DNA from: Ruminococcus sp.
GTDB taxonomy: Bacteria; Bacillota; Clostridia; Oscillospirales; Acutalibacteraceae
Direction of reading: 5' to 3'
DNA: 9,805 bases
NCBI GenBank assembly: GCA_022510985.1
Contig: JAFLSL010000021.1
Coordinates: 1 to 9,805, forward strand
Below, piece by piece: positions 1-7,186 of the stretch. The position numbers and the translations under genes are program-made. Under the pieces are notes generated by a model that did not search any database, was not told the origin of the DNA, and saw nothing but the letters and a program-made list of their open reading frames with translations. Position 1 is the first letter of the stretch. Each line of letters starts with the position of its first letter.

Positions 1-350
1 AAAACGTAATGAAACAAAGTCGTTTTCATCCCCGTTGCGGAACAAGCTTTATACTTCTTATGCTTATAGTCGGAATTGTAATCGGACTTTTTATCCCCCG
101 CGGACTTTTCTTAAGACCGCTTATAAAAATACTACTTCTTCCGCTTACTATGGGTATCGGATATGAGCTGATTAAATTCTGCGGAAAGCACGACAATTGG
201 TTAACAAGAATAATCGCTGCTCCCGGACTTTGGGCACAGAGAGTTACTACAAAAGAGCCTGACGAGAAAATGTGCGAGGTTGCCATTAAGGCAATTGAGG
301 CAGTTATTCCCGAGGACGGCTCGGATATCGTGAAAAATGGTTGCTGTTAA
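1..350 (+). CDS. DUF1385 (YqhQ-like) membrane protein, C-terminal part, cut by window start
   Basis: The frame is open to the left edge, so the first visible ATG (9) is probably internal: the codons before it (Asn-Val) run into the family-like stretch KQSRFHPRCGTSF. This is the C-terminal part of a DUF1385 protein. HPRCGTSF, the later GYEL and the GLWAQRVTTKEPDEKMCEVA block match my memory of that family (B. subtilis YqhQ). After numbering from the ATG, two hydrophobic stretches are seen at about residues 14-30 and 35-56, so it is an inner-membrane protein with a soluble tail. Biochemical function is unknown for the family. The gene overlaps prmC by 14 bases. DUF1385 next to prmC (and often rpmE and prfA) is a common clostridial arrangement, which supports the call and suggests co-transcription and translational coupling. 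Confidence 0.85.
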   Translation, partial: NVMKQSRFHPRCGTSFILLMLIVGIVIGLFIPRGLFLRPLIKILLLPLTMGIGYELIKFCGKHDNWLTRIIAAPGLWAQRVTTKEPDEKMCEVAIKAIEAVIPEDGSDIVKNGCC

Positions 351-1185
351 GTTTTTATATCAAAAAGCTAAAGAGGAATTAGATAAGGCAGGAATTTCGG
401 ATCCTGCCTTTAATTCTATGTGCCTTGTTGAAAAGATTTTCGGCATAAACAAGGCTGACCTTTTAGCAGGTAATCACACTGCCGACGATACAAAGTCAGT
501 AGAATTTATAACGCTTTTGGGACGAAGGCTGAGCGGAGAGCCGCTTCAGTATCTGCTCGGTGAATGGGAATTTTTCGGCTACAAATTTAAAGTCGGAAAG
601 GGTGTTTTAATCCCGAGAGATGATACCGAGGTACTATTGAGAGTTTGTCTTGACTTTCTAAAAAATAAAAAGAACGCCAAGGTGCTTGACCTCTGCTCAG
701 GTAGCGGAGCACTCGCAATAGCAATTGCAAAGGAAACCGACGCAAATGTTACAGCACTTGAAAAATCCGCTGAGGCTCTTCCCTACCTTTGCGAAAACAT
801 TAACATTAACAAAGCTGAAATTGAGGTAATCGCAGGCGACGTTTTTAAATGTTCAGACGATTTTGAGGACGGATATTTTGACCTTATTCTCTCAAATCCG
901 CCTTATGTTAAAAGCAATGAGATTGAAACGCTCCAAAAGGAAATTTCCTTTGAGCCGAAAATCGCTCTTGACGGCGGAGAGGACGGCTACGATTTTTACC
1001 GCCACATTGTTAAGAACTATTCAAAAAAGCTTAAAAAGAGCGGAATGATGGCGTTCGAGCTTGGAGAAGGTCAATTTTCAACCGTAAAAGCATTAATGGA
1101 AAACGAAAATTTCTGCGATATCGGCTATGAACTCGACTTCGGAGATATTCAGAGGGCGATTTATGGTACTATGGCGTCGTTTTAG
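337..1185 (+). CDS. prmC: Peptide chain release factor N5-glutamine methyltransferase PrmC (HemK)
   Basis: This SAM-dependent methyltransferase modifies the glutamine of the GGQ motif in release factors RF1 and RF2, which speeds translation termination. It is cytosolic. The 282-residue length is normal. An N-terminal helical release-factor-binding domain carries GEPLQYLLG (about 67-75). The Rossmann domain follows, with SAM-binding motif I DLCSGSG (118-124) and the family-specific catalytic NPPY (187-190) that holds the substrate glutamine amide. The E-x-ALDGGEDG-x-DFYR region after it is also typical of PrmC. The start at 337 lies inside the upstream DUF1385 gene (14-base overlap) and has no good SD at usual spacing, so initiation is probably coupled to translation of the upstream gene. 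prfA, the usual partner, is not in this window. No key residue is missing. Confidence 0.95.
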   Translation: MVAVKFLYQKAKEELDKAGISDPAFNSMCLVEKIFGINKADLLAGNHTADDTKSVEFITLLGRRLSGEPLQYLLGEWEFFGYKFKVGKGVLIPRDDTEVLLRVCLDFLKNKKNAKVLDLCSGSGALAIAIAKETDANVTALEKSAEALPYLCENININKAEIEVIAGDVFKCSDDFEDGYFDLILSNPPYVKSNEIETLQKEISFEPKIALDGGEDGYDFYRHIVKNYSKKLKKSGMMAFELGEGQFSTVKALMENENFCDIGYELDFGDIQRAIYGTMASF

Positions 1186-1196
1186 AAAATTTGTTC
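1185..1196. promoter_or_regulatory. Degenerate LexA (SOS) box-like site upstream of recA
   Basis: GAAAATTTGTTC matches the Firmicute LexA/DinR core GAAC-N4-GTTC at seven of eight conserved bases; the mismatch is the C of the left half. It lies directly after the prmC stop and about 22 bases before the recA -35 box. I see no intact GAAC-N4-GTTC elsewhere in the prmC-recA gap. Operator function is inference and uncertain because the mismatch is at an important base and the site sits outside the promoter core. Confidence 0.3.
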
Positions 1197-1217
1197 GAGA
1201 AAAATACGGCTTTTCTG

Positions 1218-1246
1218 TTGATTTTTTTCCGACAATAATTTATAAT
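1218..1246 (+). promoter_or_regulatory. Sigma-A-type promoter of the recA operon
   Basis: TTGATT (1218-1223), a 17-base spacer and a perfect TATAAT (1241-1246). Transcription would begin near 1252-1254, giving a leader of about 45 bases before recA with SD GGAGG at 1283-1287. A short AT-rich hairpin (AGAAAA 1198-1203 with TTTTCT 1211-1216) followed by a T run at 1221-1228 lies just before and over the -35 box. It could be a weak prmC terminator, but I do not call it as one. Confidence 0.7.
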
Positions 1247-1296
1247 TATATCGTAAGTTTTTAATCATTTATAAATGAAAACGGAGGTATAGAAGA

Positions 1297-2397
1297 ATGG
1301 CAGTTGATAAGGCAAAAGCTCTTGAAACAGCGATGACACAAATTGAAAAGCAGTTCGGAAAAGGTGCGGTTATGCGTCTCGGACAGAATCAGCATATGGC
1401 GGTTGACCACATTTCAACCGGCTCGCTTTCTCTCGATATTGCACTCGGTATCGGCGGACTTCCGAGAGGAAGAATTATAGAGATTTACGGACCTGAATCC
1501 TCGGGTAAAACCACCCTTTCTCTCCACTGTATTGCGGAAGGTCAGAAAAACGGCGGCAACGTTGCGTTTATCGATGTTGAGCATGCCCTCGACCCCGTAT
1601 ATGCTGAGGCTTTAGGCGTTGATATTGATTCACTTTTAGTTTCCCAGCCTGACACAGGCGAAGACGCTTTGGAAATCGCTGAGGCACTTATTCGCAGCGG
1701 AGCGATTGACGTTATCGTTGTCGACTCGGTTGCGGCACTTGTCCCGAAAGCTGAAATCGAAGGCGAAATGGGCGACAGTCACGTGGGACTTCACGCAAGA
1801 CTTATGTCGCAGGCTTTGAGAAAGCTTGCGGGGGCAATCAACAAGAGTAACTGCGTTGCAATTTTTATCAACCAGTTGCGTGAAAAAGTCGGTGTAATCT
1901 ACGGAAATCCCGAGGTTACAACAGGCGGACGTGCACTTAAGTTCTACTCCTCCGTTCGTATTGACGTCAGACGTGTTGAGACCTTAAAGCAAAACGGCGA
2001 GATGATTGGTAACCGTACAAGAGCTAAGGTCGTAAAAAATAAAATTGCTCCCCCGTTTAAGGAGGCAGAGTTTGATATTATGTACGGTCAGGGCATCAGC
2101 CGTATCGGCGAGCTGGTTGACCTATCGGTAAAAGCGGACGTTATCCAAAAGGCGGGTGCCTGGTTCAGCTATAACGGCGAACGTCTCGGACAGGGCCGCG
2201 AGAACGTTAAAGACCTTCTTATAGGTAACCCCGAGCTTGCTGAGAAAATCGAAAAAGAGCTTTGGGAAAATATAGATAAGCTCGGACCGAAGAAAAAGAC
2301 TGCGGCTAAGGCTAAACCCATTGCACAGTCCTCTGCCGATACAAAGTCAGATTCCAAATCAAAGAAAGCCAGCATAGACGTTTTAGTTGAAGACTGA
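1297..2397 (+). CDS. recA: Recombinase RecA
   Basis: RecA forms ATP-dependent filaments on single-stranded DNA, catalyses strand exchange in homologous recombination and repair, and triggers LexA self-cleavage in the SOS response. The 366-residue product is normal length. Seen in order: N-terminal polymerisation helix, Walker [10 protein letters not shown] (65-73), catalytic-glutamate region [10 protein letters not shown] (about 91-100, Glu95), Walker [13 protein letters not shown], loop L1 ([10 protein letters not shown]), INQLREKVG, loop L2 ([14 protein letters not shown]), and an acidic/lysine-rich C-terminal tail (about 330-366). The usual DAEHALD reads DVEHALD here, which I associate with Oscillospiraceae-type clostridia. 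SD GGAGG (1283-1287) is 9 bases before the ATG. The stop overlaps the recX start by one base (TGATG). It is the first gene of the recA-recX-rimO-pgsA-cysS unit. Confidence 0.99.
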   Translation: MAVDKAKALETAMTQIEKQFGKGAVMRLGQNQHMAVDHISTGSLSLDIALGIGGLPRGRIIEIYGPESSGKTTLSLHCIAEGQKNGGNVAFIDVEHALDPVYAEALGVDIDSLLVSQPDTGEDALEIAEALIRSGAIDVIVVDSVAALVPKAEIEGEMGDSHVGLHARLMSQALRKLAGAINKSNCVAIFINQLREKVGVIYGNPEVTTGGRALKFYSSVRIDVRRVETLKQNGEMIGNRTRAKVVKNKIAPPFKEAEFDIMYGQGISRIGELVDLSVKADVIQKAGAWFSYNGERLGQGRENVKDLLIGNPELAEKIEKELWENIDKLGPKKKTAAKAKPIAQSSADTKSDSKSKKASIDVLVED

Positions 2398-3011
2398 TGA
2401 TAATTACCGATATTGTTCCTAAACGAAAAAGGTTATCAGCACTTTATATTGACGGTGAATTCGCACTGAAAATCGACAGCGAAACCCTTATCACAAGCCC
2501 GTTTTCAGTAGGTTCAGAAATTACGGACGAACAGCTCAAGGAGCTTATCGACGCATCGGGCGAAAAGCGTGCTAAGGAAAAGGCACTATGGCTGCTTTCA
2601 AGCCGGGATCACAGCAAGCGTGAGCTTGAAACCAAAATACGCAAAACCTCTGACAGCGAATCCGCTAAAAAAGCGGTAGAACGTATGGAAGAACTCGGGC
2701 TTGTAAACGATGAAAAATTCGCCAGAAGATATGCAGAGGAGCTTATAAACATTAAGCATCTCTCTCTAAAAGGTGCTAAATACAAGCTTCTCGAAAAAGG
2801 TATCGACCGCGATTTGGCGGACGAAATTTTAGAAGAAATGCCTTTTGAGCCGCGTGAGCATATTGAACTGCTGATTGAGAAAAAGTACAAAAAATATCTC
2901 TCGGACGAAAAAGGAAGGCGTAAAACCATCGCGGCACTTCAGCGGCTGGGATATTCGTGGAGCGATATTAACGCCGTAATGAATAATTATTTTGAGGACG
3001 AATACATATGA
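2397..3011 (+). CDS. recX: Regulatory protein RecX
   Basis: RecX binds the RecA filament and modulates its ATPase, strand exchange and coprotease activity, generally as a brake. The 204-residue protein has the usual RecX layout of repeated three-helix units. After an N-terminal beta-rich extension (about 1-60), the signature ALWLLSSRDHSKRELETKI (from about 63) is followed by MEELGLVNDEKFARRYAEEL and the LSLKGAKYKLLEKGI segment. A third unit, ending GYSWSDINAVM, occupies the C-terminus. The ATG overlaps the recA stop by one base and lacks a strong SD, so translation is probably coupled to recA, which keeps the inhibitor stoichiometrically below RecA. Its own stop overlaps the rimO start (ATGA, 3008-3011). 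Confidence 0.96.
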   Translation: MIITDIVPKRKRLSALYIDGEFALKIDSETLITSPFSVGSEITDEQLKELIDASGEKRAKEKALWLLSSRDHSKRELETKIRKTSDSESAKKAVERMEELGLVNDEKFARRYAEELINIKHLSLKGAKYKLLEKGIDRDLADEILEEMPFEPREHIELLIEKKYKKYLSDEKGRRKTIAALQRLGYSWSDINAVMNNYFEDEYI

Positions 3012-4336
3012 AATACAAGGTAGGTATCGTATCTTTAGGCTGTGCCAAAAATCAGGTTGACGCCGAGATGCTGCTTGCAAAATTGAATAAAAGCAAGTTT
3101 GAGATTGTGGAAGATGTCGCGATGTCTGATGCCGCAATTGTAAACACCTGTGCTTTTATCGACCCCGCTAAGCAGGAAAGCATCGAGGAAATCCTTGAGC
3201 TTGCAAAGCTTAAGGCGGAGGGAAAAATAAAGTGCCTTATTGTTACCGGATGTTTAGCTGAGCGTTACAAAGAGGATGTTATGAAACAACTCCCCGAAGT
3301 TGACGCTTGCATCGGAATCGGTGCAAATGATAAAATTGCCGAGATTATCTCACACGCTCTTTCAGGCAATAAGCAGGAGCTTTTTCCGCCTAAAGAGGAG
3401 CTTTCACTCGAAGGCGACAGAATCCAAAGTACTCCCCGGCACTACGCGTACCTTAAAATCGCCGAAGGTTGTGACAACCATTGCACCTATTGTGCAATTC
3501 CGATGATACGCGGACGGTATCGCAGTCGTACGATTGAAAGCCTTGTAAAAGAAGCGAAATGGCTAAGCGACGGCGGAGTCAAAGAGCTTATTTTAATTGC
3601 TCAGGACACCTCATATTACGGCACCGATATCTACGAAAAACCTATGCTTCCTAAGCTTTTAAAGGAGCTTTGTAAAATAGAAAAGCTTAAGTGGATACGC
3701 GTTTTGTACTGTTATCCCGAGCGTATTACCAACGAGCTTATCGACACAATTGCAACTGAGGACAAAATCGTAAAGTACCTCGATTTACCGCTTCAGCACT
3801 GCAACAAAGATGTTTTAAAGGTTATGAACCGAAAGGGCGACCTTGAAAGCTTAACCAAGCTTATACAAAGGCTCAGAGAGCGTATCCCGAACATTACCCT
3901 ACGCTCAACCTTTATAACAGGTTTCCCCGGAGAAACTGAAGAACAGTTTGAGGAGCTTGCTAAATTTGTTGAAGATATAAAATTTCAGCGTATGGGATGT
4001 TTTCCGTATTCACAGGAGGAAAACACACCCGCCGCAAAGCTTCCAAATCAGATTGACGAGGACATTAAAAAGAAACGTGCCGAGATTATCACAGAGCGTC
4101 AGCAGCTTATTATGGAAGAGTATGCCGAGAGCCTGATTGACAGCGAGGTTGAGGTTGTTGTTGAAGGATTTGACCGATACGCAGAATGTTATTTCGGAAG
4201 ATCTGCGGGCGACTGCCCCGAGGTTGACGGAAATATTTTCTTCACCGCAAACTCAATTAAACCGACCGAGGGCAGCTTTGTTAGGGTTAAAATAACCGAC
4301 TGTCTCGGAATTGACCCCGTAGGAGAAATGATTTAA
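3008..4336 (+). CDS. rimO: Ribosomal protein S12 methylthiotransferase RimO
   Basis: RimO is a radical-SAM enzyme that puts a methylthio group on the conserved aspartate of ribosomal protein S12. The 442-residue protein has the complete three-domain layout. The N-terminal methylthiotransferase domain has Cys12 (SLGCAKNQVD), Cys48 (VNTCAF) and Cys82 (VTGCLAERY) for the auxiliary 4Fe-4S cluster. The radical-SAM domain has CDNHCTYC (Cys155, Cys159, Cys162). A C-terminal TRAM domain (about 375-442) binds substrate. LGCAKNQVD and the short TRAM tail favour RimO over the tRNA enzymes MiaB and MtaB. The start overlaps recX by four bases and has GAGG at 2994-2997. rimO followed by pgsA is a common Firmicute pairing; recA-recX upstream rather than downstream is less usual. 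Confidence 0.96.
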   Translation: MKYKVGIVSLGCAKNQVDAEMLLAKLNKSKFEIVEDVAMSDAAIVNTCAFIDPAKQESIEEILELAKLKAEGKIKCLIVTGCLAERYKEDVMKQLPEVDACIGIGANDKIAEIISHALSGNKQELFPPKEELSLEGDRIQSTPRHYAYLKIAEGCDNHCTYCAIPMIRGRYRSRTIESLVKEAKWLSDGGVKELILIAQDTSYYGTDIYEKPMLPKLLKELCKIEKLKWIRVLYCYPERITNELIDTIATEDKIVKYLDLPLQHCNKDVLKVMNRKGDLESLTKLIQRLRERIPNITLRSTFITGFPGETEEQFEELAKFVEDIKFQRMGCFPYSQEENTPAAKLPNQIDEDIKKKRAEIITERQQLIMEEYAESLIDSEVEVVVEGFDRYAECYFGRSAGDCPEVDGNIFFTANSIKPTEGSFVRVKITDCLGIDPVGEMI

Positions 4337-4929
4337 TGAATTTACCCAATAAACTGACGCTTTTAAGAATAGCACTCGTTCCGTTTTTTATATTCGCAAT
4401 TCTGATAAATTTTCCGTTTCATTATCTTGTTGCACTTTTAATTTTCGGTGCTGCAAGCCTTACTGATATGTTTGACGGAAAAATTGCGAGGAGCCGTAAT
4501 CTTGTAACTAATTTCGGAAAATTCAGCGACCCGCTCGCAGATAAAATACTTGTTTTGTCTGCTCTGCTATGCTTTGTGCAAAACGGACTTTGCGACGCAA
4601 TTTTAGTAATCGTCGTGCTGTTCAGGGAATTTTCAATTGTATCGGTTAGGCTCTTGGCGGCAAGCGACGGTAAAGTTGTCGCCGCAAATATATGGGGCAA
4701 GGTTAAAACCGTAACTCAGATTATTGCCATCATTTTAGTTTTCATTCTGCAGTTTACTATTGAGCTTATGAACCTCGGAATTATACCGATAAACAGCTCT
4801 GATATAGCGATAATAACTACAGCGTTTTATATTATCGGTGAAATCACACTTTGGATTTCAACAGTTTTCTGCATAATTTCAGGCGTGATTTACCTTATTG
4901 ACAACAGGGAATTTATAAGCATGGAGTGA
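4336..4929 (+). CDS. pgsA: CDP-diacylglycerol--glycerol-3-phosphate 3-phosphatidyltransferase PgsA
   Basis: PgsA catalyses the committed step of phosphatidylglycerol synthesis: CDP-diacylglycerol plus glycerol-3-phosphate gives phosphatidylglycerol phosphate and CMP, at the cytoplasmic membrane. The 197-residue protein opens with the family-like NLPNKLTLLRI and carries the full CDP-alcohol phosphotransferase signature: Asp44, Asp47-Gly48, Ala51-Arg52, Gly61, Asp65 and Asp69. Several hydrophobic segments, for example about 14-25, 30-42, 72-100, 118-140 and 155-190, fit a polytopic membrane enzyme. SD AGGAGA (4321-4326) lies inside the end of rimO, and the ATG overlaps the rimO stop by one base (TAATG). 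The signature also occurs in cardiolipin and phosphatidylserine synthases, but sequence style and position next to rimO support PgsA. Confidence 0.95.
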   Translation: MNLPNKLTLLRIALVPFFIFAILINFPFHYLVALLIFGAASLTDMFDGKIARSRNLVTNFGKFSDPLADKILVLSALLCFVQNGLCDAILVIVVLFREFSIVSVRLLAASDGKVVAANIWGKVKTVTQIIAIILVFILQFTIELMNLGIIPINSSDIAIITTAFYIIGEITLWISTVFCIISGVIYLIDNREFISME

Positions 4930-4936
4930 TAGAATT

Positions 4937-6328
4937 ATGATCCTATATAATACATTAGGACAGAAAAAAAGTGAGTTTGTACCGCACAATGGCAACAAGG
5001 TTAATATGTACACCTGCGGTCCGACAGTTTACCACTTTGCCCATATCGGAAACCTACGCACATACATTATGGAAGATGTTCTTGAAAAGCATCTGCGTTA
5101 CTCGGGCTACGATGTAACAAGAGTTATGAACATTACCGATGTCGGCCATCTTACCTCAGATGCCGATACGGGTGATGACAAAATGCTCGAGGGGGCTAAG
5201 CGTGAACACAAAAGCGTAATGGAAATTGCGAAGTTCTACACAGACGCCTTCTTCGAGGACTGCAAAAAGCTGAACATAAAAACTCCCGATGTTATTGAGC
5301 CGGCTACAAATTGTATTGATGATTTTATTAATATGGTCAGCGTGCTTATGGATAAAGGCTACGCGTATTTTGCCGGCGGTAACGTATATTTCGACACCTC
5401 TAAGCTTGACGATTACTACGTTTTCGGCAACATTAACGCGGACGACCTCGAGGTGGGCGTTCGAGAGGACGTTGAAAACGACGACAACAAACGCAACAAA
5501 ACAGACTTTGTACTTTGGTTTACCAAGTCCAAATTTGAGGATCAGGCACTTAAATGGGACAGTCCGTGGGGCGTTGGATATCCGGGTTGGCATATCGAAT
5601 GTTCTTCAATCAGCATAAAGCACCTCGGTGAATACCTCGACATTCACTGTGGCGGCGTTGACAACGCTTTCCCCCACCACACTAACGAAATTGCCCAAAG
5701 TGAAGCTTTCCTCGGTCATAAATGGTGCAACTATTGGTTCCACGTTCTTCATTTAAACGATGCCCGCGGAAAAATGAGCAAGTCTAAGGGTGAGTTTTTA
5801 ACCGTTTCGCTGCTCGAAGAAAAGGGTTATAATCCGCTTGTTTACAGAATGTTCTGTTTGCAGAGCCACTACAGAAAGCCTCTGACCTTCTCATACGACA
5901 GCCTTGATAACACAGCTAAGGCTTACGACAAACTTATAAAACGTATCTCCGCTTTAAAATCGGACGGAGAAGTTCAAAATGACAAGGCAGAAGAGCTTGA
6001 CAAAAAATTCAAAGAGGCTCTCGACAACGACCTCAACACCTCGCTCGGACTTACCGCAGTTTACGATGTTTTAAAATCGGACGCAAACGATGCGACAAAA
6101 TTATTTCTTATTAAAAAGTTTGATGAGGTGCTCGGACTTGATTTAACCTCTGCCAAAAAAGAAGAGAAGGGCGACCTTGACGCTGAAATTGAAGAGCTTA
6201 TCGCAAAACGTCAAGAGGCAAGGGCATGCAAAGACTTTGCGACAGCAGACAAAATCCGCGATGAATTAATCGCAAGAAACATAAAGCTCATTGACACCCC
6301 CGAGGGCGTTAAATGGGAGAGAGTTTAA
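4937..6328 (+). CDS. cysS: Cysteinyl-tRNA synthetase
   Basis: This class I aminoacyl-tRNA synthetase charges tRNA-Cys with cysteine in the cytosol. The 463-residue length is normal. The Rossmann catalytic core has the HIGH-type motif HIGN (36-39) and KMSKS (279-283). The zinc site that selects cysteine is complete: Cys27 (YTCGPTVY), Cys222 (WHIECSSIS), His247 and Glu251 (FPHHTNE). The helical DALR/anticodon region follows, ending in the usual ACKDFATADKIRDEL block near residues 430-445. SD GGAG (4923-4926) overlaps the end of pgsA, and the gap between the genes is 7 bases, so it is the last gene of the recA unit. Clostridia more often place cysS near cysE or mrnC, so its place after pgsA is a little unusual. 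Confidence 0.98.
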   Translation: MILYNTLGQKKSEFVPHNGNKVNMYTCGPTVYHFAHIGNLRTYIMEDVLEKHLRYSGYDVTRVMNITDVGHLTSDADTGDDKMLEGAKREHKSVMEIAKFYTDAFFEDCKKLNIKTPDVIEPATNCIDDFINMVSVLMDKGYAYFAGGNVYFDTSKLDDYYVFGNINADDLEVGVREDVENDDNKRNKTDFVLWFTKSKFEDQALKWDSPWGVGYPGWHIECSSISIKHLGEYLDIHCGGVDNAFPHHTNEIAQSEAFLGHKWCNYWFHVLHLNDARGKMSKSKGEFLTVSLLEEKGYNPLVYRMFCLQSHYRKPLTFSYDSLDNTAKAYDKLIKRISALKSDGEVQNDKAEELDKKFKEALDNDLNTSLGLTAVYDVLKSDANDATKLFLIKKFDEVLGLDLTSAKKEEKGDLDAEIEELIAKRQEARACKDFATADKIRDELIARNIKLIDTPEGVKWERV

Positions 6329-6329
6329 G

Positions 6330-6358
6330 TTATAAGTAAAAACTAAAACGCATATAAT
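6330..6358 (+). promoter_or_regulatory. Candidate pdaB promoter inside the hairpin left arm (sigma-E-like or sigma-A -10)
   Basis: CATATAAT (6351-6358) fits the B. subtilis sigma-E -10 consensus CATACANT with one mismatch and also holds a perfect sigma-A TATAAT (6353-6358). An ATA core (6332-6334, in TTATAAG 6330-6336) lies 14 bases upstream, as in sigma-E promoters (KMATATT-N14-15); only the core matches. The sigma-A -35 at 17 bases (TTATAA) is poor. B. subtilis pdaB is known to be sigma-E dependent, hence the suggestion. Against it, a start near 6365 would leave only about 8 leader bases and cut the SD. Confidence 0.3.
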
Positions 6359-6381
6359 CTAGCGGTGATTATATGCGTTTT
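6345..6381 (+). terminator. Perfect 15-bp inverted repeat after cysS, overlapping the pdaB start codon
   Basis: AAAACGCATATAATC (6345-6359) pairs perfectly with GATTATATGCGTTTT (6367-6381) across a 7-base loop, 17 bases after the cysS stop. An A run on the left and a T run on the right make it look like a bidirectional intrinsic terminator, but the stem is AT-rich and the T tract is broken (TTTTATTATT), so termination may be partial. The loop and right arm also hold the pdaB SD-like GCGGTGAT and its ATG (6373). It could therefore block pdaB translation on read-through transcripts instead of, or as well as, terminating. Confidence 0.55.
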
Positions 6382-7143
6382 ATTATTCTTACTAAGCGTT
6401 CCATCTTAATTATAATGCTCTGTGCTATTTTAGGAATAGCCTCGGCGTCAATCGGGCTTAACTCTGTCAGCAAAGCGGTCGCCACTGTGGCAACCGAAAG
6501 GGTTATTCCGATTTACAGCGTTGACACAAAGGATAAGATCTGCTCAATCTCCTTTGACGCGGCGTGGGGCAACGAGCAAACAGACGACCTGCTCAACACT
6601 CTCGATAAATATAACATTAAAACCACTTTCTTTCTCGTTGGCAGCTGGGTAAAAAAATATCCGCAATCCGTTAAGAAAATTGCGAAAAAGGGGCACGATA
6701 TCGGAAATCACAGTGCGGACCACGCACATATGACACAGCTTTCGCTCGATAAAATGAAAGCGGAGCTAAAAGATTGTAACAGCGAGGTTGAAAAGCTTAC
6801 GGGCAAATGCCCTACCCTATTTCGTCCGCCGTACGGTGATTACGACAACAATGTGGTAAACACGGTTAAAGAAATGAATATGTACTGCGTCCAGTGGAAT
6901 ATTGACAGTCTCGACTGGAAAGACCCGAGCAGTGATCAGATAGTGCAAAACTGTATCTCAAAGCTTGAACCGGGTTCAATTATTCTTCTTCACAACGGTG
7001 CAAAAAACACACCCGCCGCTCTGCCAAAGCTTATTGAGGCAATTCAAAACGAGGGCTATAAAATCGTTCCGATATCAAAGATTATCCCGAAGGGCAATTA
7101 TACAACCGACATTCAGGGTCATATGAACTTGGTTGAAAATTAA
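6373..7143 (+). CDS. pdaB: PdaB-like polysaccharide deacetylase (NodB domain), membrane-anchored
   Basis: A family-4 carbohydrate esterase of the PdaB (YbaN) type, in spore formers linked to late spore and cortex peptidoglycan modification. The 256-residue protein has a basic N-terminus and one hydrophobic segment (about 9-30), a signal anchor or uncleaved signal, so the enzyme acts outside the membrane (or in the forespore intermembrane space). NodB motifs: SFDAAWG (Asp62), HSADH (113-117), RPPYG (151-155), DSLDW (178-182) and LLHN (His207). Asp62 is kept as the likely catalytic base, but the second Asp of the usual TFDDG, a metal ligand, is Ala63; loss of that residue is common in PdaB relatives as I recall. 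The start has SD-like GCGGTGAT (6362-6369) and lies inside a hairpin. Substrate is inferred, not proven. Confidence 0.85.
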   Translation: MRFIILTKRSILIIMLCAILGIASASIGLNSVSKAVATVATERVIPIYSVDTKDKICSISFDAAWGNEQTDDLLNTLDKYNIKTTFFLVGSWVKKYPQSVKKIAKKGHDIGNHSADHAHMTQLSLDKMKAELKDCNSEVEKLTGKCPTLFRPPYGDYDNNVVNTVKEMNMYCVQWNIDSLDWKDPSSDQIVQNCISKLEPGSIILLHNGAKNTPAALPKLIEAIQNEGYKIVPISKIIPKGNYTTDIQGHMNLVEN

Positions 7144-7145
7144 GT

Positions 7146-7175
7146 AAAAACAGCCGTCAAAGACGGCTGTTTTTT
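7146..7175. terminator. Bidirectional intrinsic terminator between pdaB and queT
   Basis: CAGCCGTC (7151-7158) pairs with GACGGCTG (7162-7169) around a 3-base loop, extended by flanking A5/T5 pairs. A T run (7170-7175) serves the plus strand and the A run (7146-7150) becomes a U tract on the minus strand. It starts 3 bases after the pdaB stop and 12 bases beyond the queT stop, so it fits both convergent genes. Confidence 0.92.
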
Positions 7176-7186
7176 GCAATATCTTA

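Noticed and set aside
1198..1228. Possible prmC terminator (AGAAAA/TTTTCT stem then T run)
   Set aside because: Only six A/T-rich pairs, the T run does not follow the stem directly, and the stretch overlaps the recA -35 box.
5156..5593. 145-codon minus-strand frame inside cysS
   Set aside because: Complete antisense overlap with a clear cysteinyl-tRNA synthetase; no separate signals.
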